Notes under the pieces: model-generated
What the model was told of the DNA's origin: nothing
Database searches by the model: none
What the model saw: the letters and a program-made list of their open reading frames with translations, nothing else
Part shown: positions 26,461 to 40,009 of the stretch, piece by piece
Numbering within the stretch: position 1 is the first letter of the stretch
Layout of the letters: the number at the start of each line of letters is the position of its first letter
Position numbers and translations under genes: made by a program
Assembly: GCA_009741485.1 (NCBI GenBank)
Contig: CM019218.1
Span: 48,041,377-48,105,376 of the forward strand
Direction of reading: 5' to 3'
Origin: Malurus cyaneus samueli
Taxonomy: Eukaryota; Chordata; Aves; Passeriformes; Maluridae
Length of the DNA stretch: 64,000 nt

Positions 26461-27639
26461 AATCCTAGGGAGCCTGCTGTGGTGGGTCGCAGAGGAGTTC
26501 ACAAGCCCATGCACTCCAACTATTTCTTTTTGATTCTGTGTCATTGTCAGGCTTCAGACTGCAGCTGCAAATTGTTTGTCTGGCAGTTCTGGTAGGTTTG
26601 ATTCAATAACTCCTGTAAGAGGGCAGGCAGGATATCAATGCTGCTTTATTGCCTTTTTCTCTGCCTACAATAGCAATCCTCCAGTTATACAGTATTATAA
26701 AGTGCCATCACTGGGGGTTGTATCTCAGCATAGTCACATCTCATCTTCCTGGGCTATAATAAGCCAGCAAAGGTAGAAGTCTGAAACTGCATGAGCTTCC
26801 TGAAAGGATTAACATTGAGGCTTAAAGACGGGCATCAGGGATGGGCACTGAGCAAACAACAGACCCTCGCTTCCCAAGGACCACAGTGGGAGCTGGGAGA
26901 ATCCTGCTGGATCAGCCCCTCCAAAATGCACTTGGCAATCTGTGTCAAACCCACAGTCAAATCCCACTCCAGCCACTAGTGGACAAAGCATTAACACTCC
27001 AGAAAGCTGCAACCACTGCTGGGGAGCAGAGAAAATAATGCATGCGGTCCTGGCAGTTGGGTAACTTTTCATGACTCTCCACATCCTTTAGATATGAGCT
27101 TTTTAAAAACAATCATGCAGAGATATTAAGCCTAATATGGACTGACTGGCATGGACTCACCATTTTTCCTCCTGGAAGCTCATTCCTTCAGGCTGTGGTG
27201 GGTGCACTTCACTAGCCTGACACAGAGAAATTTCTCCAGCCTTGAGTGTTCATGATCTGTCAATAAAAAGAGGCTTTCGCTTACACAATGTCATCACACA
27301 GCAACTTTTACAAACACTAAATTCAGGTTAAAAATGTCACAGCAAAAACAGCAAAACCACCACACAGAAAACTGCCTGTGAGGCATTTTACCGGTATGTC
27401 TTTCAAAAAATATCCAACCCGCCCCCCTCAAAAAAAAAAAAATTCCTGACACATTGTTGTGATTAAAGTCACACAAATCAGAGCACAACTTCTCATTCAA
27501 GCCTGGTCATTACAAAAATTGGGAGTAACTGAAAAGAAAGAGACCAATTTAATCTGCTTAAACTTTAACTCACATATACACATATATAGAAATTCCCATT
27601 TCACTGTAAAAATCATAGATGGATGTCTTTAAGATTGTG

Positions 27640-28110
27640 TCTAGAAATCTCGGTGATTTTACACTACAGTTTATTCCACGTATTTCCATCCTTTTGAGTC
27701 ACACTGTTCAGCCTTCTACTTATTCTTAATAGATTAATTTGCGATTGCTCCCTTGACATTTCAGCCTTTCATGATGGAGAGCAATTCCTCTCATTTCTCT
27801 CATCAAGGCTCCATATAATAATGAAAGTTCCCATAGGCCACCTCTATCGTGCCTTATTTCCTTAACCCCTTTAGCCTTCCACCCTGATAAGCGCTCTCAA
27901 ACACAGAGCTGTCTGGGTTAAGTCAAAAATAAAATTTCTCCTGCAAGGCAACCACAAGTGAATCTGTACTGCACCAGTTTCATAGAAAATGTGACTATAA
28001 CTACGTGATTTCAATTCTCCAACACCTTTACATTGTCATTATACCCCATTTGTTTTTTTCCAAGCAGTTATACACACAAAACTGCTGAGGTTTTTCTCTA
28101 ATAACCCCAA
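27640..28110. promoter_or_regulatory. Candidate conserved noncoding element
   Basis: This is AT-rich, complex sequence without TE or simple repeats, including TTCTTAATAGATTAATTTGCG (starting near 27723) and CCATATAATAATGAAAG (near 27810). The density of TAAT/ATTA cores suggests a homeodomain-type enhancer. Inferred by eye only. Confidence 0.38.
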
Positions 28111-28199
28111 GTCTCCTTTTTCTTTGGAACACTGAATAATAAGAATTCTGCTGTGGTTCACTAGCTCTAGACCTACTGTTATAGCCACTATAAGATCCA

Positions 28200-28241
28200 A
28201 ATCGTCCTCATCTTGGTGAGAATCGTCCTCATCTTGGTGAG
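28200..28241 (+). repeat. Perfect 21-base tandem duplication
   Basis: Two exact head-to-tail copies (28200-28220 and 28221-28241) of a unit starting AATCGTCCTCATC and ending TTGGTGAG. The identity of the copies suggests a recent duplication or polymorphic minisatellite allele. Confidence 0.95.
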
Positions 28242-28589
28242 AATTGCTTCTTACTTTTTTGCTTAATCTTTGCGTTAGACAGAACGATCAATGTCTGCTA
28301 TTTTACTTGTTATAATCTGTCAGAATAAAATTGATAGGCAAGGTTCTGAGCTGCCAGACATTGGAACATCCCTAGCATGACTCCCCTGGTCCAGCTCCAC
28401 ACACTAAATAGATGCTTCAAAACAAACCCGGAGGGCACACCGCCACTTTGAATTTTCCAGTTGCTCCTTATGACCAATAGCTGTTTTCTGAGTTGTGGCC
28501 CTGCTCTGTGACTTTCACTGATGTAGGGGAAAGCCATGACACAGCCTGCAGGCAAGCAGGCTCTGGGTGCAAGTGAGGAGTAGCTGTAA

Positions 28590-28800
28590 GTGTCCAAAAG
28601 TAGCCTCGTTCTCCCAAGAAATCCACATTAAACCAACAAAGCGTTACATTTATTTAAAGAATGATTTCACGTTGCATCTATTCCAAGTTGTCTTTTCTTT
28701 TGTGCAATCTGTCCATTCCACGGGATACAAAATATTTCTGACCAGCAACGTGGTGCCAAACAAAACAGCTGCCATTGCTACTCACAAACCTTGAGGGCTG
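28590..28800. promoter_or_regulatory. Candidate conserved noncoding element
   Basis: This is non-repetitive text with CACATTAAACCAACAAAGCG (from 28623) and GATTTCACGTTGC (from 28662, containing a CACGT core). The open frame at 28567-28794 is short and unlike any known protein. The class is inferred from composition and motif content only. Confidence 0.33.
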
Positions 28801-29979
28801 TGCTTCTTTAGGGGGAGGACACAACAGTTAGCTCAAAGCAATTCAGTGCTGATTGGGTTGGGGATAATTTTCTGGCGACTAAGGATGGAATTGAGACCAA
28901 AAAATCATTTCAAATAACTGCAGAGGAGTCACAGCATAGCAACACCTACCAGTCTCCAGAGACCTAGAATTGATTTGAACTGGTCTACCACTTAAATGGA
29001 GAAAAGCTATTATCCCATCACTAATCTCTTGAGCCACTCAGTCCCACTTGAAGCAATTTTTTCCTCAATAAGCTATTTTACATATTTCATTTAGTCCACA
29101 ATCTATGGGAGAAGCTTATCACATGATTGGGGCAAAAAGATAAATACCTCTCCCCTTTGCATTTCTGTTTGTTCTTGGGTTTGTTGCTAACATGACAGAA
29201 CTATTAAACATGTTCCTCCTCTTCTCTCCTTATGGAGCCCTGCTTTTCTTCCTACCATTCCCAAAATAAGACAACTTCTTGTTAGTTTTTGGAAGAAGAC
29301 CCAACCAAAAGCATGTGCTCTGGTTTTTTTTTTCCACATAAATGTAAATGTATTGCCCTCACGTATCATAGCAGCCATCAGTACAATGTTGATACCTACA
29401 CTACAGCTCAAGAGGGATAAAATCCACGATCTGCAGCTCAAAAGAAGAAAATTTATAAAGACATGTTTTGCAAAAGCAATCTTAATTTTTTTGGTGCATT
29501 CATGGGCACCAAAAAGGGGGCACAGTGCCCACAAGTGTGAAAAGATGCTGTAATTATTAAGAATGTCTTAAAAATTGGGTCTTTGGTGTCTGAAACCAGA
29601 GAGGCCAGAGCTGCAGTTGGGTAGTGGGGCCACGCTGGCCCAGCAGGAGAATTCTTTATGGTGACAAATCAAACACATATTAACATTAAAATCTCCCAGT
29701 TTCTCCCACTGTTTTCCCACTATTCTGTACACTCAGAAGAGCCTGTTTTGTCTACTTCGTGCTTTCTCTTCATTAAGCATTTCCTCCGCAGTTTCTCCCA
29801 GCACTGAATTTACTCATCCCTCCTCCATCACTCCCAGAATTAGACTCCGTGCCTTTGAAAAACCTCAGCTCCCTTCATTTTCAGGCAGTTCATTTCAGCT
29901 CCAGCTCACCCCACAGGTTACACTGCTGGAGCAGCACTACTTTGATACTGCTCCTCAGGCACCAATTAGAATCAAATCA
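28801..29979. other. Noncoding stretch, nothing firm
   Basis: No gene or TE is recognised. The part at 29640-29960 is non-repetitive and may extend the following candidate element. A T run lies at 29323-29332. Confidence 0.55.
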
Positions 29980-30340
29980 GCACTAGGCTGTTTATAAAAA
30001 GGGATGTTGCTGTAATGACACTATCAATTCTTCCAAACATTGTAGCAATTTATCAAGTGATTAAAGTGGAGTAACTTACTCCAGGTTTACCAGTCTATTT
30101 TCCATTGGAACTTAAAAGGTTTTACTGCCGCAAGTATGGCATTTGGACTGCTAATAATTTCGGTTTTATTACATTATCATATTTTTTAGATTTATTTCTA
30201 GGTTTTGCATAAGATTCAAATTGTTACCCAGTTTATAAAATAATGCAAATTTATCTTGGTCAAAAATCACATTAGGATAATTATCTTGCCCTTTTGGCAG
30301 ATAATTTTGTTTGTAATATATTGAAAATGCTTATTTTTTT
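29980..30340. promoter_or_regulatory. Strong candidate conserved noncoding element
   Basis: This is one of the most enhancer-like blocks in the window. It holds an octamer consensus ATGCAAAT at 30243-30250, a near-palindrome TGGAGTAA-C-TTACTCCA at 30067-30083, and repeated TAAT/ATTA cores (for example CTGCTAATAATTTCGG near 30150 and AGGATAATTATC near 30274). There are no TEs or ORFs. This is inference from text; alignment to other amniotes would decide it. Confidence 0.45.
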
Positions 30341-30529
30341 GTTTTCCTAGCCACTCATTCTTGCAGAAGAGGCTATTTTTTTCCTGACACAGGCAACTCT
30401 ATCTCCCTCTCACTGTCAAGAGCTGTCAGGTCTCCTCCCATTTTCCCCTCTCCTTAGGGGGTAACCAAACAAAAGGTTCCCACTCCTGCCTTCCACCTCC
30501 TCAAAGCAGCAGGATGCCAATAACACTGT

Positions 30530-30810
30530 GACCTGCCAAATTAAAGACTATTTAGTCAGGTACTAAAAGTTGCTAAAACTCCCAAATTACAAGAAAGATG
30601 TTACTTATCAAGCATCAGAAGACAGCTGCAGCAATTAAGGCTGGATTAAGCAAATCACACCTGACCCTCTGGTCGGGGACTCTGACCCTGGAATGTCTGA
30701 AAAGCCACCTATGATCTCCATCCTCAGCACTTCCATTAATTGAAATTAGATTTTTCAATTTAGGGGACATTTTAATAATTAAAAAGCACAAAGTCATAAT
30801 TAGACAAAAC
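30530..30810. promoter_or_regulatory. Candidate conserved noncoding element
   Basis: The text contains AGCAATTAAGGCTGGATTAAG (from 30631), TTCCATTAATTGAAATTAG (from 30731) and CATTTTAATAATTAAAAAGC (from 30769), i.e. several homeodomain-type ATTA/TAAT sites, some paired. It lies 200 bases after the block at 29980-30340 and may belong to the same regulatory unit. Confidence 0.4.
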
Positions 30811-30819
30811 CACTACATT

Positions 30820-30866
30820 TTTAGGTTTGGTTTGGGATTTTTGGGGTTTTTGTTTTGTTTTGGGAG
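30820..30866 (+). repeat. T/G-rich low-complexity tract
   Basis: The tract alternates T runs and G runs (GGTTTGG, GGGATTTTTGGGG, TTTTTGTTTTG, TTTTGGG). Reverse-complemented, it belongs to the same A(n)C(m) simple-sequence type that recurs in the window as A7-C3 tracts. Confidence 0.85.
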
Positions 30867-33800
30867 TAAAAAGAAATCATCTTCAGGAAATTCAAATTTT
30901 CAAATTTCATTTAGAATGCTTGGAGTTTCCTTTGTGCCTATACATCATGACTTTAAAATAAGATTTTTAAATGTTTTAATTTGATATGATAATTAGTAAA
31001 ATAAAATAAAACCTCCTCCTACTTTAAAAATTATTAAAGACATGTGTTGCTTAGTACTTTGCTAGAAACAATTCTGTTACACAATAAGGTAAGTGGCATT
31101 CTGGTGTAGAAAAAGGAATAACTATATCCTGAATTTTGAGTAAGTTAAATGAGGATTTTTCATTACTTCTAATATGCCTTATTCTAATACTCTAACTTTC
31201 AGTGATTCTAGTTCTACCAAGCACTCATGACAGAAGTACCAGTAAACAGATACTGGATAATATCCAAAAGGTTTTCAGGTGTAATGATGAAATATGATTT
31301 TTTTTTTTTGAGCAAAATGTAGTATGTAGCCAAGCAGTTTTACAAAAGCAATTCTCTCCTTGTATTTTTCCCCACTTCTTGTTCAAGCACCCAGGAATTT
31401 ACAGGGTGTATCCCATCTTTTTTCTGCTTTAACACAGGCAGATAAAAAGAAGCAATCTAAAATTGGAGAGCACCTAATTCCTAAAATATAGATTAAATAA
31501 AATTTGCTTAAAACATTTTGTCTGCTCTCCAGCTTGATATTGAAGATCACTTTGCCTATCTGTGTTATTTCTAAAGACAATACTCTGGAATACATACAGG
31601 CAGAAAATCACACATTTGTGGGTAGAAAACATCTGCCTTTCTCTTCCCTGTTGCTCAGAACTCGGGCAACATTAAATCCCTGTTGGGACACTCTCCTTGG
31701 CCACAGAGTCAATACGGGGACAACACACAAGGCAGAAGTCAGGTACGAGAGAAACAGCTCAGGCTCCCTGCAGTGAGAATGGGTTCAGTTCTGTGGATTT
31801 CAGTGGAGTCACAGGGAAGTTGCACCAACAATTTGTATAAATCACAATCCAGACGAGTTTGCAAAAAAAAGTTTGAGTGCTTTTGCACACTCTGTATCTC
31901 TGAACATTTTTTCTCTTGTAATGACACAGTGAAGAAAGTGATGATCATAAATATGGAGGGTATCACCCTGTTCTCCTCACTGCTTTTACATCATACATGC
32001 ATCTCAAATAAATTAAACGTGACATATAGATTCAGTTCATGCTTTTTGGGGGTTAGCAAAATCCTGAGAAACCAAAATGTTGAAAATCACTTGTCAAAAT
32101 GTTCTGGGATGAAGTAGTTAAGCTGTCATCAACAGCTTAAACACTGTTTATTTGAATATGTAAAGCAACTTTTTGAAAAAAAAAAAAACAAAAAAACCAA
32201 AAAGCAACGAAAGTACAGAGTCTGTTGATCAGAGTTCTTTCTCCACATGTCTTAATTCTGTTTCCCTGATCTCCTGGGAAGAAAAGAAACTTCAAATGAA
32301 GTGCAAGGGCATAAACACCCTCAGCAAAGAAAGCACTCTGCTCCACTGACACAGCTGATGTGACAAAATATGGCAATGGTATTACCATGGCACTACAGGA
32401 TTATTACTCTGCAGTGCCCATTATTTGAAATGGAGCTACCCAGTGCTTGCCACAAAACAGCAAGTAGCATTTTGCAGTAACACAATAAATAACCCATGTC
32501 ATCTCTGTATCTACACCTTTTGCAGGAGCAGATACAGAGCCAATCTAAAAACAAATCTAAAAGTGCTATAATAATGCTGGAATGACATGCCTCTTAGTCT
32601 GTCAGCTGTAAACAGCTTGAGTGAAATGGTTTGACAAGGGAGAACACAGTATGTGTTGACACCCCTGCTTAGTTCGTATTTCAAAGGCAAAATTAAAGTC
32701 ATACTTTTACAAGGTGCAGGATTCTTCTCACCTGAAGGACATTCTCTTAAGCAAGGCATGGTATTAAGCCTCTGCCATCCTCCTCCTCCTGTCTCCCATT
32801 TTTATGTGCAGGCCACTAAGTGGCATACCTCAAAAACCAGTCTATCTCAGTAATTGCTCGTGAAAACATATCATTTAGAAAAGTATGGAGAAAGCAACAG
32901 TGAGAACAGCCATAAACAGTCACCCTCCATAATTTAGGGGAGCACAGCAACATATGGGCAGCATCTGGCTTTTCTTACAGCAGGCAGTACCGTCAGGAAA
33001 GAGCAAACAAAGGCTGAGAACAAACCCCCTCTGCCCACAGAGACACCTTTCACTTGATTACAGGATATGGGAGAAAAACATAAAGACCCAGTGAATCCTA
33101 AAAATAAAGCAGATAAGAGGTACAAAAGGTCAAAGGAAAGGCTTGGAGGCAGGCACTAGGAAAGCATGAGGAATGTCCTGCACTTGGTCATGCCATTGCC
33201 TTTCCACAGTACTGACTCCAGCAGTTGAGCTGAACAGAGCCAAGGGGCCTGACTGCTGGCAGTGCCTCCCTTACAGAGGAGTGGAGAGCTGTGTCCAGCT
33301 GCAGCCCTACTCCAGACTTTGTATGTAATAGTTCCAAACCGTCCCAGTCTCCATGTCTGGAGTCCACTGGCAGATCAGGAACAGGGACTGCACAAAACTT
33401 CTGGTTGAAGCTGTGGTGCAGGAATCAGAACCGTGTGGAGTGGAAGTGTTTTTTCAAACTAATGGAAGTTTTGCCTACATATTTCTTCCCCCACATGAAG
33501 GTCATCAAATGTTTGTGTGCCAAATGTTAGAATTGATGCCATCCTAATGAACTCTGAAAACATTTTCCTGTCAAAGCAAATAGAACAAGTTGACATCACT
33601 GATCCCAGCATCGACCAAAGAGGAAAAACAAACAAACCATCAGTTAAAAAAACAGAGGGGTTTTCGTGCTCTAAGTTCAAGGATGTGAGTCCAGCAGTGC
33701 AATGACAAAGAGGAGAACGGTGCAGATGACAAAAGGATTACACTCACTGCAAAGGAGGTTGGCCCTGAGAAAAAAAAAAAGTCTCAGCATCAAGGTCAGA

Positions 33801-36800
33801 AATATCTGGGCTCCCCCTTCTCCTACTGTGTGGCATATGAGATCCCTTGTGTCTGAGCTGTGCTGGGTTATTACCTGTAACATGTGCCACAGGCTAGGAC
33901 CTGAGTGGAGAGCGAAACCTAGAACTAAGCCCTGTCAGAAGTTGCAAAATGATTACTCTTAAAAGCAAGCCAGCAGCTCTCAGCTTGTCTACCAAGAAAC
34001 TTTTTCTCTCCTACTTAAGCTGCCTGGACTTGCAGCCTTCTCCTCCTCCATCTCCCAGGGGATCTCCCAAACCATCTATCCAAGTATAAACCATGGAATG
34101 GCAACCCTACTACGACTGGATGCAAGTACAAAGGCAGCATATCTTACAGCTACACTGCTAAATTGGGTTTTGGGAAATCCAGAGACATTTCTTCCTTCTA
34201 ACGCGATTCCTCTATGTCCCTTGGCAAATTCGTGAAATCATTCCACATGGGAAATAACCATACCTTCTCCTTTGCCTCTCCTGCTTGTTCAGAAATTTGG
34301 GACAGAGTTCATCTTGCTGTGCACTGTTTCTAGCAAAGAAATATCAGACCACAATCTCTTCAGGTGGCTTGATGTGGTCAGTATACAACTAATTAAAGCT
34401 AATTTTACCATTCACACAGCACAGAGGAAAAGATGGATTTTCTGTAGAGTGCATAGTGGATATGCAAGCTTGGTGAAAGCAGGTAGGTGCCAAGAACCGA
34501 AATCTCAAAATTAATGTTTCTTTCCAGCTTCTCTTGGCCATTTTGTAAAGGAGATTTTTCACAGAAATTGCTATAGGATAGAGGTCCTGTTGAAAAGTAC
34601 AGCATTAAATTTGGAAATAATGACAGAGGAAGCAGATGAGAATTGAAAGGATGATGCACACTTTGTTGTCCTTACATCAAATACATTTCCATTTTATGTA
34701 CTGTTTTAATTTCCAGTTCTCCCATGCTCACCCTGTACCATCACCCATGTTTTTTGAACTGAAAGGTATTATCTCAGCTCCCATTTCTCCAAAAGTCAGT
34801 TCTAATCTCAGTCACTCTACAGCCCTGCAGTTTTCCTTCTCCTTGACAAGCCTGACCACTTAAATTTCTATCAGCTCAGACAACATTTACCCACACCCCT
34901 TTCTGTTCCTATCTCATTTCTTCCCCTTCCAGTTTTTGTGATGCCATCATACATCTATGCCAGCGCAGGGAGCATGCAGCAGTAGACATATAGATCCTGA
35001 CTGTGTTCAGGAAAGGGGAAAGGTTGAAGTGAATAACATCCCGTGTATGAATGATTTCCCTGCTTGCTATACTACAGTGAGCTGTGCTTTCATACACTGT
35101 GATGGATGTGAGTTATGGGTCACTCCCTCTCTTGTGGAAATAAATGTACAACACTTGCCAATTGTTATACTGTATATTACAAAATTCTATCATTTAAGAT
35201 TTATGCACTTAGCAGACCAATCACACAAACAATACTGGTACAGCACAGGTTTTTTCCCATCGAGACAGACAGACACACAATCACCCTTAGCCATAAAGTG
35301 GTGCTGCATTATCCAGAAGGGGACATTTTATGGACAAAGAGTTTATCATATCCAGAATTTGCCTTGGGTGCAGTAGACTTAGCATGTGTTAAGTAATGCT
35401 TAAGTGATTTGCTGAAGTGCCCTAATAGCAAAAACACTCCTGACTCTATTTGCTTATAAATACATTTCAAGGCACCAATTGAAGTCTGTAGTGCCCTAAA
35501 TGGTCTGGGACCCAGTTATTGAAGAGATATCATCTCATCTTATAAATTTTATGTGGTAATTCAGAACTACCAGGTGCTTTCTTTTCCTGGGTGGACAGCA
35601 GGATGTCTCAAACAGGAGATGCATGAGCCTGGAACCTGTCCTCATCAGCCTTCGGACACAACAGTGCTCCAGAGGCCTATTTCAAAGAGAAATATCAAAC
35701 TGGTCTCTTCAGTGTGACAAACATCATCTCCTGAAAGATCTTTTACTTCATGTATGTTAGAGGGCCTGGCTGAGACTGGCCCTGTGTTCAGATACGCTAT
35801 TCCACAAACCTTTTTCTCTTTCTCTTATAACCACAGAACCAGTGCAAGGGTGCAGAAATCGCACTCTTGCATGCACCATCTGTGCCATGAGGGCTGAGCT
35901 GTCCCTGCATCCAGGTAATGTCACCAGAGAGACCGGAAACCCTGTCTGACCCCACCTGCTGCAAGGCTCCCTTGCAATCCTCAAAGTGTCACTGAGACAC
36001 CTTAGCTAATGAGAGCATGTCCTGACCACTTGCATTTCATCTACAACCGCGTGTTCCATTTCAGGTTCACTTTCACTGGCACGAGCTGCTGAAGCGCTGG
36101 ATGTCCTTATCTGCTTTCTTCAGGAAAACAGGTACATATAATATATAAGATAGCAGGTTTTTAAGATTAAATGCTACAAATACAGATTAAATTATATGCC
36201 TTTCATTCCTTTAAGGAACCTTTTTTTCATGGCATTCTGTTCCAAGTTTCCAAAAATGATTTCTACTTCCATTCACATTCAGAAGCATTTAAGACACAGC
36301 ACAGAGGGAATGCATTAGTGGGCAGAACTGGCCACATAGAGCTCAGGGCTGCCTCCCAGCCACTCCTGAACCTCAGCAGAGCCCACCCAGGCCAGGGCTG
36401 TGCCGACCTCTCCAGGAGGGTACCAGAGGGGCTCCCAGCAGTGAGGAAAGGTAATTGTGGGACATTCTCTTCTCAAAACCAAAATACTGGAACTTAGGAG
36501 AAATGAGAATGAAAGCATTGCCTTCATCTCTGTTTCCATGATGCCAGCAGAGACTGTCTGATCACCTTCTTGAGAGGAAGCTTGATTACTTGACTTTTCA
36601 GAAAAGTTACCCTGATGGAAAGGAATCAAGAAAGACAAGTGGCCAGCCACAGGCTAACAGCCTCAGTGGGTTGTTTTGCTGTTTGCTTTAGTCACTGGCT
36701 TAGAAGGGTCAGCAACTCTCATCCTGAGGGCCCTATTAGTGAAGTAGCTTTGAGCAAAACATGTAATTAACCTTTGGAACTCACTGTAGCAGGATATCAT

Positions 36801-39800
36801 TGAGGAAGCATATGAGAAAGATTTTTAATTTTTTTAAAAAGGACTGTGTATAGGCAACTCTGTGGACACAAAAATCAGTGTCTTTATTACAGAGAATTCA
36901 GTGGTAACAGCCACTAAGCACCGTGCTTCTGGGAATCAAGAATAAACCAAACCAGAGACTAATAATAAATTCTTCACTTACTAAATGGTAGGTGAATAAA
37001 ATGGGCAAAACGATAAATCCAGAGCACTCAGAATCTTCAGAAAGTGCCACTCACAGAGGCAGGAATAGAAACTGCAGTAGGTGAATGGATACTTGACCTA
37101 TTCCATCATGTCAATTTTAATGTCCAGCTCTTTCCTTCAAGTTTACTCACTTTCTAGCTTCCATGTGATGGCCTTTCACAGCCTTAGTAATATACATAAA
37201 CCCAGGCTGACCACAGAGACCTAACAGGCAAGTTGAAATTAATAAATGTACAGAAAAGATTTTAAAGAATCAGGAACCAACTGAAACCATTGCATTTTAC
37301 TGTGCAGGAGGTTGAAATGGCTTCTGCTAAGAAGGACCCAACTGACAAACCTGCCTGAGAATGACATCCTTCAAGAGACTTCTATCATACTTAGAAAAAC
37401 TGTAAAATCCCTGGGTTAGAGGGACAGGGCAGCAGACAGGAGACATGAGATACTTGGAATGCACTGACATTTTCGAGTACTTCGAAGCAGTAAGACTCAC
37501 AATTCTCCCTCAACATAGGGAAGGTCTGAAATGTGCAGCACACATTCAACCATCAGCATTCTGGCAGTGAGAGTGTGTGGTAAGGGTCTGTGCAGAGAGG
37601 ATACCACAAATTCTCCCATTTTGTTACTGTTAGTATAAAAACAATCAAGTAAACACATCTTTAGCATGACTGGGTGAACTTATCAAGAGATAGAAGTTGT
37701 ATATCATTAGAAATGTAGTGTCGTGTAACTAACAACCTGGCATTCACAAGGCTCTATGCTCATCCTGGATCCCTTCACATCCATCAGTTTATTCCAGCTT
37801 TGAACAGGTAAGCCTTTAGATTTTATCCAAAGAATGTTCAGAAGCTAAAACAAAAACATAAATTGTAGTTTTGACTTTGACACTTCTCAATACAGAGCCA
37901 AAATGTCATTGTGTGTAGTGGTGTGGAAAAAAACCAAACCTTAACAAAAGCCCCTACAGCTCCGTGAAACACAGGAAGGGAAACTATGCTGTGAGTTCTG
38001 ACATAAATAAAAACATAAATGGATTGATTCTAGAGAATTAATTGAATAAAATTTAGTTAAGGTATTTTTGTTTTGCTTTGTTTTAACGATTGCAAACCAT
38101 TTAATTTTTATGAGCTCGATTATGCCTTTAAGGCACATTCCAGCAGAGGGCTGAGGTGAAAAAGCCTCTCCAGGGAGGATGCAGCAGAAGGAAAAGCCTC
38201 TGGGATGTGCAAGAGTTCAGCTAATCCTTCCTAGGCATGTGTTCAGCATTACCCACTTGCAGCTTTTGAACTTCCCAGTGGAAAAGCAAATCTGTGGGCC
38301 AATGGCTGGGAATTTTCTGCTTCCTTCAGCCCTCAGTGCCCCTGTATGAGAGGGGGCTGATCTAAATCCCCCATCAGGCCTAACAGCTGCTGGCGTTTTG
38401 TGAACAAATTTTTCAACTCAGGGATCTGGTCCCATTACCAAACTCTGGAACTTCTCAGGAAGGATGGAGATGATGCATCTCCTGTATTCCAAGGCAGTCA
38501 ATGATGGCAAGTTCATAAAAACCCTGTATTTCTCACTGTAGAGAATGTATTATGACTTAAAACACTAAAAATCTTTAACTCAGACCTAAGAATGAACTGG
38601 TTCTCTCCCTTTCCAAGAGACCAAATCATAACTAACACTGAAGGTCTGAAGCTCTTCCACCCCAAGGCTCCCGTACCTCAATCTCTTGATAAGCAGGTGC
38701 TGCTCCTTCCACTTCACTTGCCAACTAAAAGGACTGTTCACTTCCTAAGCAGAATAAGCTTTTAGCAATTGGAATGAAAACCCACTAGAAATGGCATAAA
38801 ACAATGTCCACAGTGTTTGGGATCATTGAAACCACTTCAAAGCAAATTCCACCAGGTGCTAAAACAATTCTGGTTCCTCAAATGCAGCTTCCCACTCTTT
38901 AGTGCTTTTGCATATTGAAATTTACGTGTGTGTTTCAAGCAATTAGGTACAAGTCCTTGCATTAATCCATGAATGCAAAAACATTTCCTTCAGATTCACT
39001 TTGAGAAAAGAATTTTGGAGTCATAAAATGCAGCGTGCACCAGCTGGGCTTCCCTACCATCATAGTCCCTGAAGCAAACAAGTCCCAAGTCTGTGCAGCA
39101 AACACTGACCTGGGACCTTCTGGGGAAAGGTGCTGGTCCTGTTTCCTGAGAGGTGCCCCAAGCCATAGCCAGGATCTGGGGTGGTTCAGGTGTCAGCACA
39201 GCTTTTCCAGAGCAGCACCCTCCAGCTGCTGAAGGCTGCTTGGCTCTCCAGTGAGGGCACAGCTCCTGAACTTGAGTGGGCTCCTTGGGGTGAGCACACA
39301 TAGCCTGTGGTGCGTGGGCAGCAGAGGACAGAGCTCCTGTTTGTGTTCCAGGACTGCTCCAGCTGAGCTTCCCCACTTCCTCCCTTGCCTCTTGCCTATG
39401 TATACAGGAGCTGTGTATGCTGGGCATTCAGCCTATGTTTTCCTTCCTTTTGCCCCCATCTTCCCTCTATTTTGCATCCCAGTCAAACACTTCATTACAA
39501 GGAGTGTTTGACTTGTAAAAGGTAAAAACATCAGCCTGAGCAGATCAGTTGGGAAATTCAAGCTGAATTTAGAAACAAAAAAGACTCCACATGAGGGGTC
39601 TCTCCTAGACCCAGAATGAAGGAGAAATGCCCATATTTATTGTCAAGTTTTACAAATCCTTTACTGTCCTGCCGATATGGATGGGCAGCACCCACAGCCC
39701 TGGTGAGAAGCTGTCCAGATGGTTCCCAGCAGGGCTGCGCGCAGTCTCACAGCGCTGCCACCCAGGAGGGCTCCTCCAAAAGAAGGGATAAAGGAACAGC

Positions 39801-40009
39801 AGGACTGATACTGTGTCTAATGTGGCACAAGGTTCCCTCGGCACAACGTGCCCCAGCTAATGAACGCGCTGCCCCAAGTGCAAACAAGCCAGGAAAGGTT
39901 CTGTTTTCAAAGCAAACGTATTGCACTTCAATGGAGATTTTTTTTTCCCCCCTAAAAAGTTTTAATATACACACTAAATTAAGCTTGAGAAAAGGGGACA
40001 TTTCATCTT
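30867..40009. other. Long stretch with no supported feature
   Basis: I find no gene, structural RNA or clear TE across about 9 kb. There are A-rich runs at 32173-32203 and 33769-33780. The stretch 38880-38990 is AT-rich, includes CTTTTGCATATTG, and may be a small conserved element. The stretch 39000-39430 is GC-richer, which explains open frames on both strands there. The 144-codon (31683-32117), 139-codon (34957-35376) and 139-codon (39616-40035) frames show no family features. Confidence 0.6.

Larger units (their letters stand above)
25194..27639. other. Noncoding stretch with low-complexity tracts
   Basis: No gene is seen. It contains A-rich runs near 25354-25385 and 25665-25690, an alternating TA hairpin (25549-25578) and a long purine-biased tract (26040-26460). 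Frames at 26809-27084 on both strands overlap and match nothing known. Confidence 0.6.

Noticed and set aside
26204..26544. Minus-strand frames rich in Phe, Ser, Leu and Pro
   Set aside because: They are the translation of a purine-biased tract read backwards and are low-complexity.
38996..39427. 143-codon minus frame in a GC-richer stretch
   Set aside because: Both strands are open here because stop codons are rarer in GC-rich DNA. No family match.
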